Shown: positions 35,573-49,640 of the stretch, one piece after another
Numbering within the stretch: the stretch's first letter is position 1
Layout: every line of letters begins with the position of its first letter
The notes under the pieces: model-generated
Told to the model about the DNA's origin: nothing
The model's input: only the letters and a program-made list of their open reading frames with translations
Database searches by the model: none
Made by a program: the position numbers and the translations under genes
Assembly (NCBI GenBank): GCA_024036415.1
Contig: JAMWET010000060.1
Span: forward strand, 813,297-877,296
Source: Prochilodus magdalenae
Lineage: Eukaryota; Chordata; Actinopteri; Characiformes; Prochilodontidae
Direction of reading: 5' to 3'
DNA: 64,000 nt

Positions 35573-38500
35573 TAGAATTCACACTCCACACAGTCCATCT
35601 GTTCTCTTCACCCCTCCTTCAGTTTACTTGCAAGTTCAGCTTCAAACTTCATCCCTTTGCTCTCCAAGAGGTGGAACATAAACTTGTGTTCTTTGTTTTT
35701 GAACTTGTTTTTTTTTTTTCCAGAGTGGGCATGCTTGTTCTATATTCATTCATGTGGGGACTAAAGACAGACTGATGTTACAGTAACTCTTAAAGTACCA
35801 GGCAGAAAGAGCCTGGGCTAGCTGTTTAGCATGCTAACCTCAGTAGATACCTCTGTAACACAATATATATAGGTACTATCCAAACTGTTATTTCTTCACA
35901 TCCTGTTGATAATTTATTCCATTTCGGTACCTTACATACTGATTACATCCTCCTACATATCGCTCCTTTGCAGGTGAGCTATACCAAATAATTACAAACT
36001 GTTACTGAGTAATACATTTAAACATTTATAACTGACCATTTATGCCTGTACTATAAGGACAAGGCTGGGTTTGGCTCATTCTGAATAAATGGTAACACAG
36101 TCAAAGCTGATTAATCAAACCAGCGTTAGTTTGAATAACTTCAGGATGCGAATCTATTGATAATCACCTCAGAACTGTTTTTGTTGTACCACCCAGGTCT
36201 GAAGCAATTAACAATGCTGCGATACATAGGTAATCCTGGTGGGAACGGTTTTCAGCGGTAACAGACTGGGCTGTCAGAGTTAAAACAGTGTTAATTTGTC
36301 TCCCTCCTCCCCCGTTCTCTGCAGGCTTTCTGAGCCACGTCTGGCTGGTATAGGGGGAGCATTGTATCTCCTCCAGTCTAGACCGAACACCTCCCTACCT
36401 CCCTGTCCTCCTACACACCTTCAGCAGCCCAGGCCTCATGCTGCCTGTCAGAAAATTGGCAGAAAATGAGAAGAGGTGCTAAAGATCAAAGCGAGGTATA
36501 AACGTGTGAAGAAGTTCCACTGGCAGAAGTTCCATCCGGATCTCCAGCGATTGGTCAGATCTGGTTCTGAGCAGATTTGCGACACATGGAAGGCTGCTTC
36601 ATGCAGCAGCTGCCTCCTAGAAAAGTGATGTGTTTGAGTGACGCCTTCACCAGATTCTCACTAAGACAGACTCCATGTGACTGCGAACGGTAGTACTGAT
36701 GTTAGACCATTCTGACAGCCCTTCAACAGCTCTTCAACAGCACTTCTAATGCAAAGGCACTCAGGCCCACATCCCTGAAGGATAAACAGTGACGGAAGTC
36801 AGGAGTGAATCTCTACATTTCGTGATGCTGGGCTCTGGGCACATAAAATAACTGACTAAATTGTAGCACTGCAAGGATGTGTCAACAAGGAATAATTGCA
36901 CAGGCCTTGCTTCCATCCAGTAGAGAATGTTGAAGATGTTGTTCATTTCATGTGACAGGTAACAGTTTTCCCCTCAGGCCTGCTGACCTTCAACAGAGTG
37001 TCGTACAACAGCAGCGGAGCAGTTTCCAAGAGCCAACCCCTGCCACTAAGGTTCATGGAGTACAGCTGCAACTGAAAGATCTGTTTTATTCCAACAAGCC
37101 CGCGACAGCACCGAGCCGGACTGTTTCACAACAGGCCTTTGCATGTAAGCCGTGGACTCGTGACACCTTAACGGTTACTGTGCTAATATTGTAGCTAGGC
37201 ACCCGTGTATTCATTTGCTGCATAAGATGTCAGCGTGCCACAATTGAAAGTAGCTAACATAGAGGCTTGTTATTAAACAACTGCATTAGTGAGTTTGCTT
37301 TAGTAATACGAACTCATTTGTCATTCCATGACAAGCTCTATACTAACAAGTCGGGTAAACAGACTGAAAGCTTAGGCCTTTCAGGGCTTTGCTTTTGGGC
37401 AGTCGGGTCTAATTGGCCTGTGTTTGAGCATGGAGTGAAGCCAGGTGACTGCCGCACGAGCCCAGCTGCCCAGCCCCGCTGTCGCTCTCTGTTTGTTTGT
37501 CTTCCTGCCTGTTTGTTCTGCAGATTTCCTGTGTAAACTTAAACCAACAAGATCCTTCTCTTTCCGAGGAGAATTCGCTCAATTACATCAAATCAAGTCC
37601 TCCGTTTATTTTATCGCTCTCGGTTGACGGAGAAGTTCGTTCTGCTGAAATCTGCTAAACAAGCAGGCAGTTTTAGATCAGTGTTTACCTCAACTTAAGG
37701 CTACACTTCTGGAGCTGTTGTAGTTACATGAGAGCAGTGCGCTTTGTTTTTCAAAGGAATGAAATGCACCCCAAATGCTAAAAGAGCTTTGTCTGTCTTG
37801 TTTGTTCTATAGGCTGCAAATGCTACACAATGGGCATGTAGTGTCCATGTAGTGTCCATTCAACTTGAGTACTGGGGTCTGTGATAATGAAGATATCAGA
37901 TTCGTATTAAACCCCACATCACCAAACCTATATGTTCTTCCCCGACTGGAGGAGGTACACTGTTGTTTTCCTTGGCTGTTTGAGGCTCCACCTTTTCTAT
38001 ATCCACTTTAAGCATGTTCTACATGCTCTACAGCATCCGGTCAGGCTGGATGCCATGTAATTAATAAGAAAGACAGACAAACGGCAGAAAGAAAGGAAAA
38101 GCAAACTTGAGGGTACTTCCTGAAGGGCAAAGCATATCCAGAGATGGAGAGGGAATAGGGAGGATGTGAAGCCACTAAACAGCAAAGGGAAGCCAGGAAG
38201 TCTTCTGTGGCGAAATGGCATCTTTGCCTAATTAGCGCTGGTTTGTTGGAGCACCAGCTCTGCAGGAGCCTCTCTGAGCTCCCAATCTTGTTAACAGGAT
38301 TAAAGATTTATCCAACACATTCGCTCCTGTCATGGGCCGCCAGTGACGGAAGAGCACACTCACGGTTTCTGAATGCAAACAAAAGTGTGTCATTATGAAA
38401 AGTTGTGGGAAACAGTTTCTTCTTCCTAATGCCCAGTCCTTAAAGGGGCTGGTTAATGACCTCATTAAAAGGACTGTGATGAAAACCTCTTCACTGCTAC

Positions 38501-41500
38501 AATAGACCTGAAGCATGAAACATTCATCAGAGCTGCAGTATGAACAGAAAAGAAAATGGCCATATTTTTGGCTTTCATAACCAGTCTGGAGTTTGTAATT
38601 AATTTCCCAGCCTTTTGTTTGCATAATGGGCTTCTGCAAGTTCTCTCATGTCCTGACACATGATGGGCAGCGCTAAACAGTTAGAGCACTAGTCAGACAA
38701 CATGTCCAACATTTACAGGTATTCTTTCAACACCGACTTTCCAGTTCACATTATGTGTTGGTACAATAATTACCAGCTTCAACCTTCACAATCTGAAACA
38801 ACCACTGGCTGTGTACTAGTGTGTCAGCGATTTAATGGTGGCTGTTACAGTAGACTGCATGCATCATGAAATCTGAACCAAAGAGAATGTCAGATACATG
38901 ACTGACAGTGTGTACTATGCATTATTAGGCAAGTTCAGAGAAATGGAGAACACGCTGTAAATAAATCAGCCTTGGTTGTGTTCATTACACCATTGTCCTC
39001 ATCCGGTCCATGCTCCAGCCAATACATTGCTTTATCTTTTTTAATAAAAGATTTCCAATTCCAAGCAATTTAACCTGTAGTACCATGTATATGGTCACAA
39101 AAGTGGGTATGCTACTTTAGTGATTGGAAATTGTCATGCTAATTGCTAATGCATTTACTATTAGCGTTCATTCATATTTATATGCAGATCTTTAGTTTAA
39201 AACATTACAAAATGACCTAAAATTGTTAACATTGTGTTTAAAAATAAAAGTTTGGTATTGTGTTATCTAAGAGATATCTAAAGTTAGCATTCTAACAGCT
39301 AGCCCCAGACCATCCTTTCTGTAATACCACTTCATACCTCAAGTGGTGATAGTGAGTCACTGTAGCTTCCCGTCTGCGATCAGGTTAAGAAGCAGCACTG
39401 CCCCGATGGTGTTTTTGTCAACCATGATGAGGGTCCAGCCCCTGGTTAGTTTAAGGGACAAGTAGACAGTGAAAGAAGCAGTAAACACTATGATGGCTGA
39501 AGCTTTTGGAAAGTGTCTATTATGACCACTGAACCAAAACAAAGGGATTATTTGATGATGAACTTGCAATGTTTCTTCTAGACTATTGTTTGGAGTGTAA
39601 GCTTGACAGGTTATGTTATCTTAAATATTGCTCCTTTAAAGCCAGATTTTCCATGACTAGCCAAAACAGAAAAGTGGAGGTGGCAACAGAGGCCTATATC
39701 ACAGATTGCCCCTTTAACGCATACTTTGGGTTGTTGGCATCACAACCTTAATGTCTAATTCAAATTGATCCACAAACATCCACAATAGATTATAAAAATA
39801 TTAAAATCATTTTTTGCCAATAGCCAAATAGTGATCTAACTTGCATTAAGTGTCAAATAGCAATTATTCCAACGCGTATTGTCACCAGCTGTAATAACTA
39901 ACTGCCACAAATGTGGGTCTAGCTGGAGATGGTGTCATGCAAGCATACATGTGTCTATAATTCACATTTTCCTTTTCTACAGATGAAAATGCTCGACTTA
40001 TGTGGATCTTGTAACGAATTTGTAGGTGACCAGCTTTTGCTACTGCACCCCATAAAACTACAATAGCTTATACATTACAAGTTAAGTCCATCGTTGTGTG
40101 AAGTAGGCCCAAATGAGCCTATCTCTAGTTTACAGCTCAATCATGTTGTTGAAAGCATTTTTACGACCCTCTGCCATAAATATTGAGTGAGATAAAGTGT
40201 AGATAAACTCCAGACAAAAAGCAGATAAGAGCGAGTGAAAGAGGCTAATGGGCTACCATGTCTTCAGGCACACTGGCTCGCTTAAATCACAGGGCTTGGC
40301 AGATATGATATCTGTTACTGTGGCCATTAAGCCTTGCTGTGACTTATTTACAGCAGAAGTTTGCCGAGAGCTGTCTGACTAGGAAGAGCATAGCGAGGAT
40401 GTTTCACCTTTTAAAGCTTAAGAATATTGTACATTTAAACTCTCTGTGAAATATTTTATTAGCTATTAAACATGTTTATGTGGTACAGTCAATCTGTTAT
40501 ATCAGAAGTCATATTTGTCAAAGTTCTAATGGTTCAGTTATGTTCTCCATGTAGCTGTATAGATGATCTGTCATAAACATAGCTTAACATGTTGATAAGG
40601 GCTGCTTGATTGACTGCTTGGTGAGCTTTTGAACGCTCGAAGTTGAAGAAGATGTGCTCTCAGTGCAGTACCGGTTTTCCCTGTAGCTGATTTTACACCT
40701 GGTATATATTTCCACCAGATTTCGGTTGTAGCAACTGATCCTGGACCAGCACTTTTAGTCCAGGTTTAATGAGAGACCGGCTTTACTTTGGAACCTCTGG
40801 ACCTCTGGAGCTGGTCTCCATCTGGTCCACATGAAGTCGGCTCACAACAATCTGCCAGGTTGTTGTGCTGTAAACTCACACTCGTGTGTGATTGACAGGT
40901 TTTGGTTGGCAGAACCTGGACCCACTTACCCTATGCAGACATGGGCAGATACAAAGTGGTCAGTGGGTCATAACCTTAGCCAGCCTCAGTCACAGTGAAT
41001 GAAACTGACCTACAGGTCAGCAGACTCACAGACGGTAGAGCTCTATTTATTTACGGCCTTATAATGATCAGTGTAAAACCAACAAATATGCGGCTGCTGC
41101 ATACTTGCCATAGTTGCTTTTAGTTAAATACCCAAAGTTTGAGCTGCCATAAATCTTACTTTGAAGTGAGGCAAGAGCTCTCAAACTGAGCTATTGCCTC
41201 TGACTAACGTGAGAATTGTTCTTAACCGCTGACGTTATGAAATACTGGCACATGCAAAAGTTCAAACATATCTGCACAAATGAAGTTCTGTTCGCGGAGA
41301 ACAAACTTGTCTTTCGTCTGCAAACCACAATTAATATTTTATTTGCTGAGTTTACCATGGTAAAAATGCTAATGCACTGTCACATCTTTCCCATAAGACT
41401 GTAGCTCTTTTATTATAATTGTCTGTGATGATGAGCATTGTGCCCAAACCAATCATACCCAGCCTATATGGTCCATGTATGGAAACCAAGCTGTAATAAC

Positions 41501-42879
41501 CGGCCTTTCTGACTTCTTTGTTATTGTGATGTTATAAAACCAACCCATTACATATATCCATCTATTCGGCCTACAGCAGTTTAGCCCCGCCCTTTCGCAC
41601 TGCTGTTATGAGGAGTGTTTCGGCTTAGACCCAACACATAGCAACCAATCAGAACAGAGCATGTTTTCATACATCAGTAAGGTCTATTCAGAGTTAGATA
41701 CATCATTGAACACATGCACATAAATACCTTATTTAGAAACCAGCCCGAAACGGATGGACTACGGAACTGAAGTGCACCTAGAATCCACAACTTGAGGAAT
41801 CCAGTTATTCTCAAAAATATGTCAGGCTTGATGTGACGGTCCTAATCTATGAATTGGCCCCTTTTACCATAAATAGAAATCTCAGATGCTGTGAATAGGG
41901 CTTCCATGCTTAATAAGGCATATAGCAGAGTTCAGTCCGAGACCACTGTAGAGGCAGGACTGACCATGATAAAGATGTTACTGTCAGGGTTTAAATCCAA
42001 AGCAAGACGGATGTCAATTATTACGCCCTACTAATGCATTTCAGTACTTAACGAGAAACCAGGGTGCACTTAATCTAACAGAAATGAAAGAGAGTTTAAT
42101 TCCCAGGTTATGAGAAAATGACTTACGACCACACAGATGCTGTAAGTGACCCTCAAAACATGCAGTGAAACCGGCAGTCAGTTCAGCATGTGTACCTTCC
42201 CTTAATTGCTATGCAGGCTTACCATTCAGGCCTGACTGATCAGGTTGGCTTACAGGGAACACAGAGCATTCTGTAACTGGCCCTTTCTGTTAGGCTGAGG
42301 CTACTCCAGCATGGCCAGCAGTGTGAAAAGCAAATAGGGTCTTTAAAGGCTGATCGGGTTTCCACACGCCTGCAACTGGCCAGTGTTGTGGAAGGGGATC
42401 ACAGCAGGCTGGCCACTGTTGAGATAAGTCCACGCAATTAAGGAGAGGGAGTCAGAGACGTTAGGAGAGATGAGGGGGAGGGTGCAGCTGTGGCTTTAAT
42501 CTAGCTGTTTGGCATACAGTTACAGAAGAGTGAAATACACAGATACAGATGTGATGGAAATGACCTGCAGTGTCTGAGCTGTGTGCTTTCGGTGTGTTTG
42601 TGTGAGGTGACCCCCTCATATTCCCACATGTGGCAGCAGAAAGCAGGACTAGCGCTACACCCTCACTTTCCAAGCTCGATCACAACACATTTCTGACTTG
42701 CTCCAGCGCAGACTACCAAGAATGTACAGGGGAGTGGGGTAGTAGTGGAGGTGGTGGTGGGGGGGTGGAAGGCGAATCCAGCCCAATAGGCGCAGAGCAG
42801 TGTTCGTGTCATTCCAGTGGGCGCCACACTCAGGCCATTAGAGAAAGCAGAGAAGCAGGAGTGCAGCTGGCTCGCCCTC
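35573..42879. other. unique DNA upstream of the putative prickle1 promoter
   Basis: No coding exon recognised. The part at about 40180-40395 (GCCATAAATATTGAGTGAG, GATAAGAGCGAGTGAAAGAG) looks like a possible conserved element. The span 42640-42780 is purine-rich with a GGT/GGG run. Confidence 0.45.
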
Positions 42880-43055
42880 ACAGCCGCACCACTCATCTCA
42901 TCTCCGCCCGGACTCGCAGCGGGGCAGCCGTGCTGGACTGGACGATGCAGCGCAGTAAATCAGGCAGCGGCGGACAGTCCTGACCGGGATCTGGGCTCTA
43001 CACATACAGCGTGACAGGAGTATCAGGCTCGGGGATTCCTTTGCTTAACTTTCAG
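42880..43055 (+). promoter_or_regulatory. prickle1: putative prickle1 5' non-coding exon and CpG-rich promoter
   Basis: Seen: the block around 42880-43330 is much richer in CpG than the surrounding DNA, and a consensus donor (TTTCAG^GTGAGTG) lies at 43055/43056. Inference: this is the first, untranslated exon of the + strand gene whose coding exons start at 60821; the transcription start is not located, so the left boundary is arbitrary. A 12-codon upstream ORF begins at ATG 42945 and ends at TGA 42981-42983. If 43055 is spliced to 60821, that stop is in frame with and 84 nt upstream of ATG 60833, so translation cannot extend further upstream. No clear TATA box was identified. Another unannotated gene could use this island instead. 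Confidence 0.5.
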
Positions 43056-44276
43056 GTGAGTGTCTTCAGCTGGTGTCGAGGTTAAAGTCGTGCTGCTGAC
43101 TTCACTGAGGTAAACGCTGACGTTCCCGGCGCAGCGCTGTCGTGTGTCTGAGAGGCACCGGGACGTGAAGGCATCGCGCCTGTAAAGGTGAAAAGCCGTT
43201 GGTGGTTAATAGCATGAAAGATACGGTGACTGGGGATTTTACACATAAACGCTGGTCATGGAGAATGCTGACGCTGAGGTGGAGAATAGCAGCTCCGCGG
43301 GAAGCTCGGCGGAGTAAAGGAGACCTGCTAAAGTTGTTAAAGCCCGTGTGTTTAAAGTCTCCGTGCTTCTCCTCAGGCTCAGCTGTTGCCTGTCACTTCG
43401 GTGACAACTGCTCTGTACAGTGGAGCAGCTCTGGTTTGAGGGCTAGTCTCAGACGGAGCGCGGCTTCCCCTTTATTACATACGGGTACCGTGTATCTTCA
43501 CTTTAACGCTGCTAAGTAGGAGATTGTATATTAGTGCTTTATTGAAATATGAATGTGTTAGCAATCATATTGATGTGGCTATGATGCCAACAAGCCTCAC
43601 TCATCCCCTCACTCTTAGTCTCCTCTTCTCGCGGGGGAGTCTGCGAAATGTCAACACACGGTTCTGTTCAAGCCATTTGTTCACCAGCGTATTCACTGGG
43701 TCCAGACTGGCCTCTGATAAGACTCCTCTGAGTTCAGGTCTCCAGCCTGGTCCTCTGGACTCAGTACAGCCTGTCAGAGGTGGAGTACAGTCAGTGTCAC
43801 TTCTCCTCGGGTAGCTGCTGTAAACAGGAGAAGTCTGGTTTAAGCGTTTGGTAACATTATAGAGTTTGAGCTGGAGGACTGACTAAATGACTTTAGGGTC
43901 TATTTTCGGTGTAGACTTTAGAGAAGCGCCCTGCAGAACTGGGAACTCAATGTGGTGTTGCCCTCTAGTGGGTAAAGCAGGCATCGCAGACACCCTCCTA
44001 CCTGGCACTGAGAAACCAGCATAAGTACAATCATGTGCTGCTCTATGAACAGGATGATGTAACACTATATGTCCCAGCCAGAGTATGGAAAAAATGCCTA
44101 CTTCCAAAATGCAACCCTGGTGAGAATATTCACAGACTCTGAGGGAACTTTGGATCGTTCTAGTTAGAATGGGCTAGGACGGTCTACCTTCCTAGATGTG
44201 TTGTCTTGGTCCTGCTTTTTTGCACTCGCTTTTTTAGGTGGTGGATATTATTTTCTCAATAAAGATTCATTTACTG

Positions 44277-44705
<429 letters not shown>

Positions 44706-45148
44706 TCTGTCTGTTCTGTGAACTAAAAAGTAGGGTTGCATCAGTATCGGATATTGGATCTCGGTTACTGTAAGAAATCACTGGATCTCATGGATGGAGA
44801 TCATTCTGAATGTTTGACACATCAGAAATCAGAAATGCTGCTGAAAGTTGGGAAGGCAGTTTGCAGAGCTTGTTATGTGCTCTGTATTTCTTCCTTTAGT
44901 GGAGTAGAGTATCTGTACCACAGTTTGGTCATGGTGTTACTTGGATGCTCACGCGAAGTGTATCCACACAATTGTATCAGTAACACCTGGGTTGTTTAGG
45001 AGAGAGAAAAAGACAGCACTGGTATGGTGTCAGTATCTGCAGATACTCGAGCTTTCCGCATCAGTATGGCACATGGAAAAGCCGAACTCTACATTCTTTT
45101 AATGTGAACTAAGCTGTTTAGCTCAGTTCATAATACTGACTACTGGAC

Positions 45149-45168
45149 TTATTTATTTATTTATTTAA
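45149..45168. repeat. (ATTT)n short tandem repeat
   Basis: Four ATTT units ending in AAAA. Confidence 0.85.
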
Positions 45169-46551
45169 AAACATCTAGCTTCATAAATACAGGAGCATCT
45201 CACAACAATTAGGACGTCTTCCTTTCTCTCTCACTTTAGTTTCTTTTAGAAGAATTTGCTAACATAGCAGCTGCCCTTATGTACTTTTATATTGTCTTGG
45301 TCTGTATTTCTGCAGTCTGAGTCGTATGAGGACTGAAACATTTATCCTCCAGTCTCTATACTGATCTGTTTTATCTTTCATTTGCCGTGGGTTTTATTTG
45401 TGTTATGGAAATCTAGCAGGCCTTATAAATGAAGAACAGGAGCATCTTTCTCATGACCATAAACCTGATTCTCTCTCTGACTGCCTCCTTGTGTCCATGC
45501 CAAAGGCCAGGAGTGACTCCATGAGCTCTTATAGGCCATACGAGTGCATTAGTATGCAGCTTAGGCCTAACACCCTGGACCAGGAGGACATTAATATGTG
45601 CGTGTGTTTTTGCTAGGTGTTAGATTGGAGCGAGATTACAGGAACATGCCTACATTGAAATGTAAACAGATTGAACATGCCGTGTGTGTGCGTGTGCCAT
45701 AGGAGTCGAGAGTTAAGCTCTAGTGCCAGTGTGTGTACGTCTCTCTGTTGATTTAATGCCTGGGCCGGCGCAACATGCACAGAGGTGCATTTGTGTGAAG
45801 GCTGAATTAATCACTGCTGGCCTGCTCATGCTAACTGCTCCAAACCCAGCCTGTCTGGCAAGCTTTTACACAGGGAATCTAGAGGAGAAGAGGAGAGCAG
45901 GGGGAGAGAATGAGTGGGCGACTCAGCATGTAGCACTAAATAAGACTGCCTTTCATAGACAAGACAAGAAGCAGCAGCACCAGCAGGGCTAGCTGGGTTC
46001 ATGGTGCTCATGCTAGACCCTGGGCTTGGGCTCCAGCCGCCTATAAACTGCTTCGTGGCACGACGTTTGCAGGATGCTGTAAATCTAAAATGTGTGGCTT
46101 GTTGAACTGATGGTGGTCCATGTGTACATGACCACAAGGGTGCCATTTAAATCGCTTTTGGATCAGGCAGAAGCTATCACAGCGTGGGCAGTCAACCAGC
46201 GAGAAAAATAAACATTAATAAACATTCTTTGACCTGAAAGACAGCAATGGACTTCTCTGTGTCTCATCCTGTATCAACTTTCAAGGCCTCTCTAGATGTG
46301 GGCCAAACACATATAGATGCAGTCAAACCAAATTCCTGTGAAAAGGCACTACTAGCGTTTTCTTCTCATCTTAGAGTTCATACTGGCTGATTCTGAAGAC
46401 CAGAGCTCAGAGACTATTAACACTAACACACAAACACTAACATCATAATGGTGCTAGTTATTGTAGAAGATTAAGAAGAATGGATAAATGGAATAACCCA
46501 GTCTGAACAGGCCTATCCATGCACTGTACACAAATGTGTTTAATATTAACT

Positions 46552-46880
46552 GTTGGTAGGGTGACCAGGCTTCAGCATTTTCCAGGGACAGTCAATGTTT
46601 TTGGCTTGTCCCCAGCTGGAGCTGTTTCTGGGGATTTCCCAGTTTTTAACTGTGGATTAAAACGACACCAGAAAGTCCTAAAAGAGACTGGCAGCAGTGC
46701 AGACAGCCTGGCATCTTGTGTTGTGCTTGTTTTGGCCAACAGATGGTGCTTGCTGCTGCAGTCTACTCACCTCTTCTTCCACTTGCTCGACTAGACCGAA
46801 TACTGCTGAAGAAAACTCAACCAGAAGATGGCAAGTGTCAAGTGAGCCCACAATATCTTTTCTAGACATAAGGTGACCCA
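46552..46880. repeat. decayed DNA-transposon-like repeat, copy 2 of pair
   Basis: It starts GGTAGGGTGACCAGGCTTC and shares TGGCAGCAGTGCAGAC, CATCTTGTGTTGTGCTTG, TTGTTTTGGCCAACAGA and CAGTCTACT with 13165-13540. A related-looking inverted terminus (GGTGGCAACCCTAG) is at about 47709-47722, so the original element may span 46556-47722. That span is inference. Confidence 0.55.
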
Positions 46881-49419
46881 GGGATTAAAAGCAGAGTTGG
46901 AGTTATCAGGTGAGGGGTAGGCTGATATGTATTGGTATAAAGTCTACCATCTCATCCACCACTTTTTTTTTTAAGCTGTTTCACTTTTCAGCCATCCATA
47001 TATGACTTACAGCAGCCGTCTCTCAGGAAGTGAAGCTGTCCAGGGTTGTGTTTAGAGTCTGGCTATTGGGCTATAGCCCTGGATCTTTTTTCTGTAGTTA
47101 TGGGTCTCATTGTACCGCCAAAATATGTTATGTGAATATGAATTACGAGCTCATACAACCACTGAGTCTTTTGTGGTAAACATATCCCTGCCTCGCCCCT
47201 GCCTACACTGGTAGACTTTTGAGAGTGAAAAGTTTCAGACCTTATGAGGGGGTAAGCAAGTATAATCAATCTTCTATTCTTTTCTTTATCCAGTGCTCCA
47301 TAGTTTACCATAATTTCATTTACCATGCTAGAGTACTGTAGGATTTTCTGACAAAGTTATTTAGCAAGTACCCAATTTACCAGTTGGCCTTTACAACAAA
47401 CTGTGGTCCACAGCTCAGTTATTCCCAAAGTATAGACATTTAGAGTGCCTTATTAAATTCAAATAAAGGTTACTCTGTAGATGTTTGAAGGTTGACACTG
47501 TTGGGCTAAATCAGGTGTTGGTTTCTTTTTGTTGTGTAACTGAACAACACAGTCCTGCCTGGTAATGGAGCTTATTTATCTGGAAACTGAACACTGTTCT
47601 GTTATGTTGAGTAGATCATTTGACTGTGTTTTGTAAAGATAATGTGAACATATAAAAAGGCCTAGATTTCAGGACATTTCCAGGATGGTCCAGGATAATC
47701 CTGGACAGGTGGCAACCCTAGTGAACCAAGGAATGGTACACTGGGGGAGGATGTTCTAGAGTTTCCCATCAGTGTTGCAGTGTTGCAAGTATGGCATGTC
47801 AGCCCAAGGTTTGGGTTTATTGGCCCATGTCGGTGTTTTCTGGGTCGGTCTGCCATGGTCTTAATGACAGCTTCAGCAGAGTAGTTATGACTTCATTTGG
47901 TCCAGCCTGTTAACGAGGCTTGGCTTTGGTTAAGTGCTGCAAACACGTGTTAAACATTGTTACAGAGCTGGTTAGAGGTGGCTAGCGATTTAGCACTTCC
48001 AGACAGCATTCACTTTATTAGCACTTCCACGACAGTCTTGCTGGAAAAAGAGTCTGGTACTTCATTTAAACACCATGCCAGGCCTGTCAAATCATAACTG
48101 TGCTGGCCTCAAGTGGGTAGACCACCTCAATGACGAATGTTGTTAACATCAGATGTGGTCTGCAGTTGCAAGGTCAGGATTCTCCCAAGCCATGCTCCAA
48201 ACAAAGGCAGTAATGCATCACCAGGCAAAATCGTTTGCTGATATGCAATGCATGGTGGGATGTGTTTGCTGGTGGAAAACACTAAAATCAAATCAGGCAA
48301 AGCCTATTTGCAGAACTCTGTGGGGAAACAAGAGTCCAGTTGTTCTTAATAATCACATAAAGATCAGGGTTCCCTTGTGTGAAGAGCACATGCTCATGTT
48401 ACTGAGCGCTAATAAGGGCTCGTCTGTCATATGGCCTAATGCTGATTACTTGCATTAGGACTGGAATTTCAGATGTGCTTGCAATGCATTAACACTTACG
48501 TAACTCAACAAGGAACAGTTAAATAGAGCAGGCAAGTCATTTGGTGGTCCTGAATTAGGAAAAAGAATCGCAATAGGACAGCAGATCGGTATGAGGCACT
48601 CATTACAATAGTCATTACTTACCTTTCTAAAAATGTCCCCATTGCTACTGACTTGAGAGACTGAAAGACGCAACAGTCTGAGGATCCACTGGCATTCGAT
48701 TTCACCAGCCGAGTCCACTTTGGTGCTGATATTTTGAGCTGTCATTTGCTCCGCTGTCTAGTAAAACAATCAGATGCAGGAAATCAAGCCCTTCAGTCAA
48801 GTCTCTGAACATCTACTTTTGTAGGCTTCTTTCTACGTTTATAGGCTGGACCAGTTCAAACTAACCTCCCTGTTAGCCAACAATGCCCACTATACTTAGC
48901 CTTTCATAACAACAAACAAACTTACATATGATGTCTCTGCAGTTTTATGGAAGAAGCTAGGGTCAGTATTATCTGGGGTCAGCATACAGGTGGGTCAATA
49001 TTGACCAAAGAGAAACGAGGACATACCTCCCAGTGTCACCCGCAGCCCACAATGGGGCAGAAGAGGGAGGGTGACAAAGACGAGTGTGTTGCCTCCAGCC
49101 CACATGGAGGGAGGGGTGGGGGTTCAAAGAGTGGTGCGTTTGTTTGGAATGCTCACACTGTCTTCCTGTTGGAGGACGAATGAAAACAGTGAAACGGCAG
49201 ACAACCAGATGTGCATGATCACACACTCAGGTTACATACTGTACTTGCACACAGTCATTATTGAACGTTATTTTATTAACTGACACTTTTGAATTACTGA
49301 AGGCAGAGCACAGACATTTGGGACCATTTTTTATTGGTCCATTCATCATAACATGTTCATACAGTGCAAAGAGCAGCTGACATTTTTGAGTGGTGTACAA
49401 AATATACTGTGTACTTATA

Positions 49420-49640
49420 CAGTCGTGTGCAAAGGTTTGGGCACCACCAGTCAAATAAAATGCTTTATTGATTTTCAGTTAGTTACAGTAAATGAAAGCA
49501 TCCTGTACAGTGAACACAGTTTTGCACACTGTAATGCACAATTACTGTTTAATTGCTGGACTGAACACACTGTAGAATGAATATATATATGTGGTTAGTG
49601 CAAAAGATATGACATATTTTATATTTTACATTATCGTTGT
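49420..49640. mobile_element. Tc1-like terminal fragment
   Basis: Starts after TA with CAGTCGTGTGCAAAGGTTTG and then GGCACCACC, the usual outer end of Tc1-like inverted repeats, and differs from the copy at 1533 (CAGTGGGGTGGAAAGTTTGG). It continues through AT-rich sequence. No transposase frame and no clear opposite end were found, so the right boundary is approximate. Confidence 0.6.

Noticed and set aside
38232..38639. 135-codon minus-strand frame
   Set aside because: No domain or splice evidence. Treated as chance.
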